Shown one piece after another: positions 62,965 to 64,000 of a stretch of 64,000 bases of DNA. Under the pieces are notes generated by a model, which ran no database searches, was not told the origin of the DNA, and worked only from the letters and a program-made list of their open reading frames with translations. The stretch covers positions 307,501 through 371,500 of the forward strand of contig CAUYUJ010011448.1 of assembly GCA_963575745.1 (NCBI GenBank), written 5' to 3'. A program made the translations under genes and the position numbers. The number at the start of each line of letters is the position of its first letter. The stretch's first letter is position 1. Origin of the DNA: Prorocentrum cordatum. Its lineage: Eukaryota > Sar > Dinophyceae > Prorocentrales > Prorocentraceae.

Positions 62965-63375
62965 GATCGAGTGGTCGCGCGGGCGGGCGGGCCGGCGGAC
63001 GCGTGGGCGAGCGCGCAGGCGCGCCTGCGCGCGGGCGGGCGGCTGGGCGGCTGGGCGGGCGGGGGCGGGCGCGCGGGCGCCTGCGCGACCCCGCGGGCGG
63101 GCGGGCGGGCAGGTGAACGGGCAAGGGCGCGGGCTGGGCGCGGGCGCGGGCGGGCGGGCGGGTGACAGGGCTGGTGGGCGGGCGCGCGAGCGGTCGCGCG
63201 GGCGCGGGCGGGCGCGCGCGCGGGCGGGAGCGCGGGCGGGTGGGCGGGCGCGCGGACGGGCGGGCGGGCGGACGAGCGGGCTGGCCCGCGGGTGGGCGGT
63301 TGCGCCAGCGGGTGCGCCGGCGGGCGGGCAGGCGGTCGCGCGGGGTGGCGGGCGCGCGGGCTCACGGGCTGGCGG
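62965..63375. repeat. GGGC/GCGG array, extremely GC-rich
   Basis: About 400 bases of GCGGGCGGGC with few A or T. Frames read as Arg/Ala/Gly low-complexity. Confidence 0.9.
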
Positions 63376-63817
63376 GCGGGACGATTCGTTGGCGATCCGA
63401 TCCGCTTCCGACCCGATCCGACTTCGCGGTTCGATCCGGCTCAGACCTGACAGCGGGGATAAGAGGGAGTGCGGGGAAGATGGGGAGGGCGGAGGAGCGG
63501 GAGGAGCGGGAGGAGGAGAGAGGAGGAGCGGGGGGTGGCGGGGGAACGGGAGGACGAATTCGATCCGCGGCGATCCGCTGTCGATTCGATGGGGGACGAT
63601 CCCGCCGTGCTGCCCTTGGGCACGGGTTCGGAGGAAAGGGGTGCTACACTTAAGTCGGGCCTGTGCCTCTACAGGAGGAACATTCAAGAATAGCTACAAA
63701 ATATTTGGACGTCCGAAATGGGTACGGGAGCGAAAGGGGGGGACCACTCCAGCAGGAGCACCCTCCCTGGCGCCTCGCGCTGGTGGTGGTGGTGGTGGTG
63801 GTGTCGGCTTGCCTTTC

Positions 63818-63980
63818 AGGAGGGGGAAAAAAGCACACAGACACAATTCATCGTCGATTCCCCAGAATATGTGGGAACATAAGGAAAGGGGGGGAGCATA
63901 CGAAAGCATAGAAAATATATGGAAATTTGGGGGAATCCTATTATCTGTGTCTGTTTATTTGTGTGTCCCGGGTCCCCTGC
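63818..63980. mobile_element. ~160-bp foldback element, family 3 copy 2
   Basis: It shares CACACAGACACAATTCATCG, TCGATTCCCC, GGGGGAATCC and TTATTTGTGTGTCCC with the copy at 51350-51500. The arms are inverted relative to each other. It ends about 20 bases before the window edge. Confidence 0.55.
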
Positions 63981-64000
63981 ATCTCCTTGTTCCTCGCCAC

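Overview
The window reads as nuclear DNA of a dinoflagellate. This is inferred from content, not from any database hit: GC-rich sequence crowded with simple repeats (GAT, GGA/CCT, GT, pentanucleotides); very short exons of a long coiled-coil protein separated by introns of up to about 7.5 kb with GC or GA in place of the GT donor; and dinoflagellate-style retroelements. I see no bacterial operon, rRNA, tRNA or CRISPR array. A 100-N run (24818-24917) marks a scaffold join.

Layout. 1-6.1 kb: GC-rich, frame-broken coding-like debris ending in a ~150-bp tandem repeat. 6.25-7.3 kb: pentamer and hexamer satellites. 9.0-16.07 kb (+): last four exons and stop of a coiled-coil gene. 16.1-18.55 kb: GAT-type array with a ~0.87-kb higher-order duplication. 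18.7-21.3 kb: candidate genes, including an acidic repeat protein, and a terminal-inverted-repeat (TIR) element. 21.3-22.8 kb: nothing recognisable. 22.8-24.8 kb: GGA array, a degenerate ANN-triplet tract and the gap. 25.38-26.15 kb (-): a candidate exon with internal repeats. 26.2-31.1 kb: simple repeats and small TIR elements. 31.2-36.4 kb: coding-like fragments. 36.4-37.2 kb: a 90-bp tandem repeat and a pentamer array.

37.5-44.75 kb (+) is the most interesting object: a largely intact DIRS-like tyrosine-recombinase retrotransposon. It has a Gag-like ORF, a ~1200-codon RT/RNase H ORF, an overlapping recombinase ORF, and nearly identical 3' repeats in B1-A2-B2 order. Its RNase H is split by a zinc-finger-like stretch and a region that looks like a decayed DNA methyltransferase.

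45-53 kb: more simple repeats, two MITE-like copies, one further coiled-coil exon (49.1 kb) and the first two exons of another gene of that family (51.96-53.18 kb). The third exon of that gene is at 60.68 kb. Its 7.5-kb intron holds a decayed LINE-type retrotransposon (53.7-57.5 kb), itself interrupted by a 149-bp TIR element with a clean 5-bp target duplication. 60.8-64 kb: GAT, GT, 12-mer and GGGC repeats, ending in another foldback element.

How the parts relate: host coding sequence is a small fraction, confined to exons of 50-100 bp. Mobile elements and the simple repeats nested around them make up the rest. Exact boundaries in debris regions are approximate, and all family names rest on motif recognition alone.
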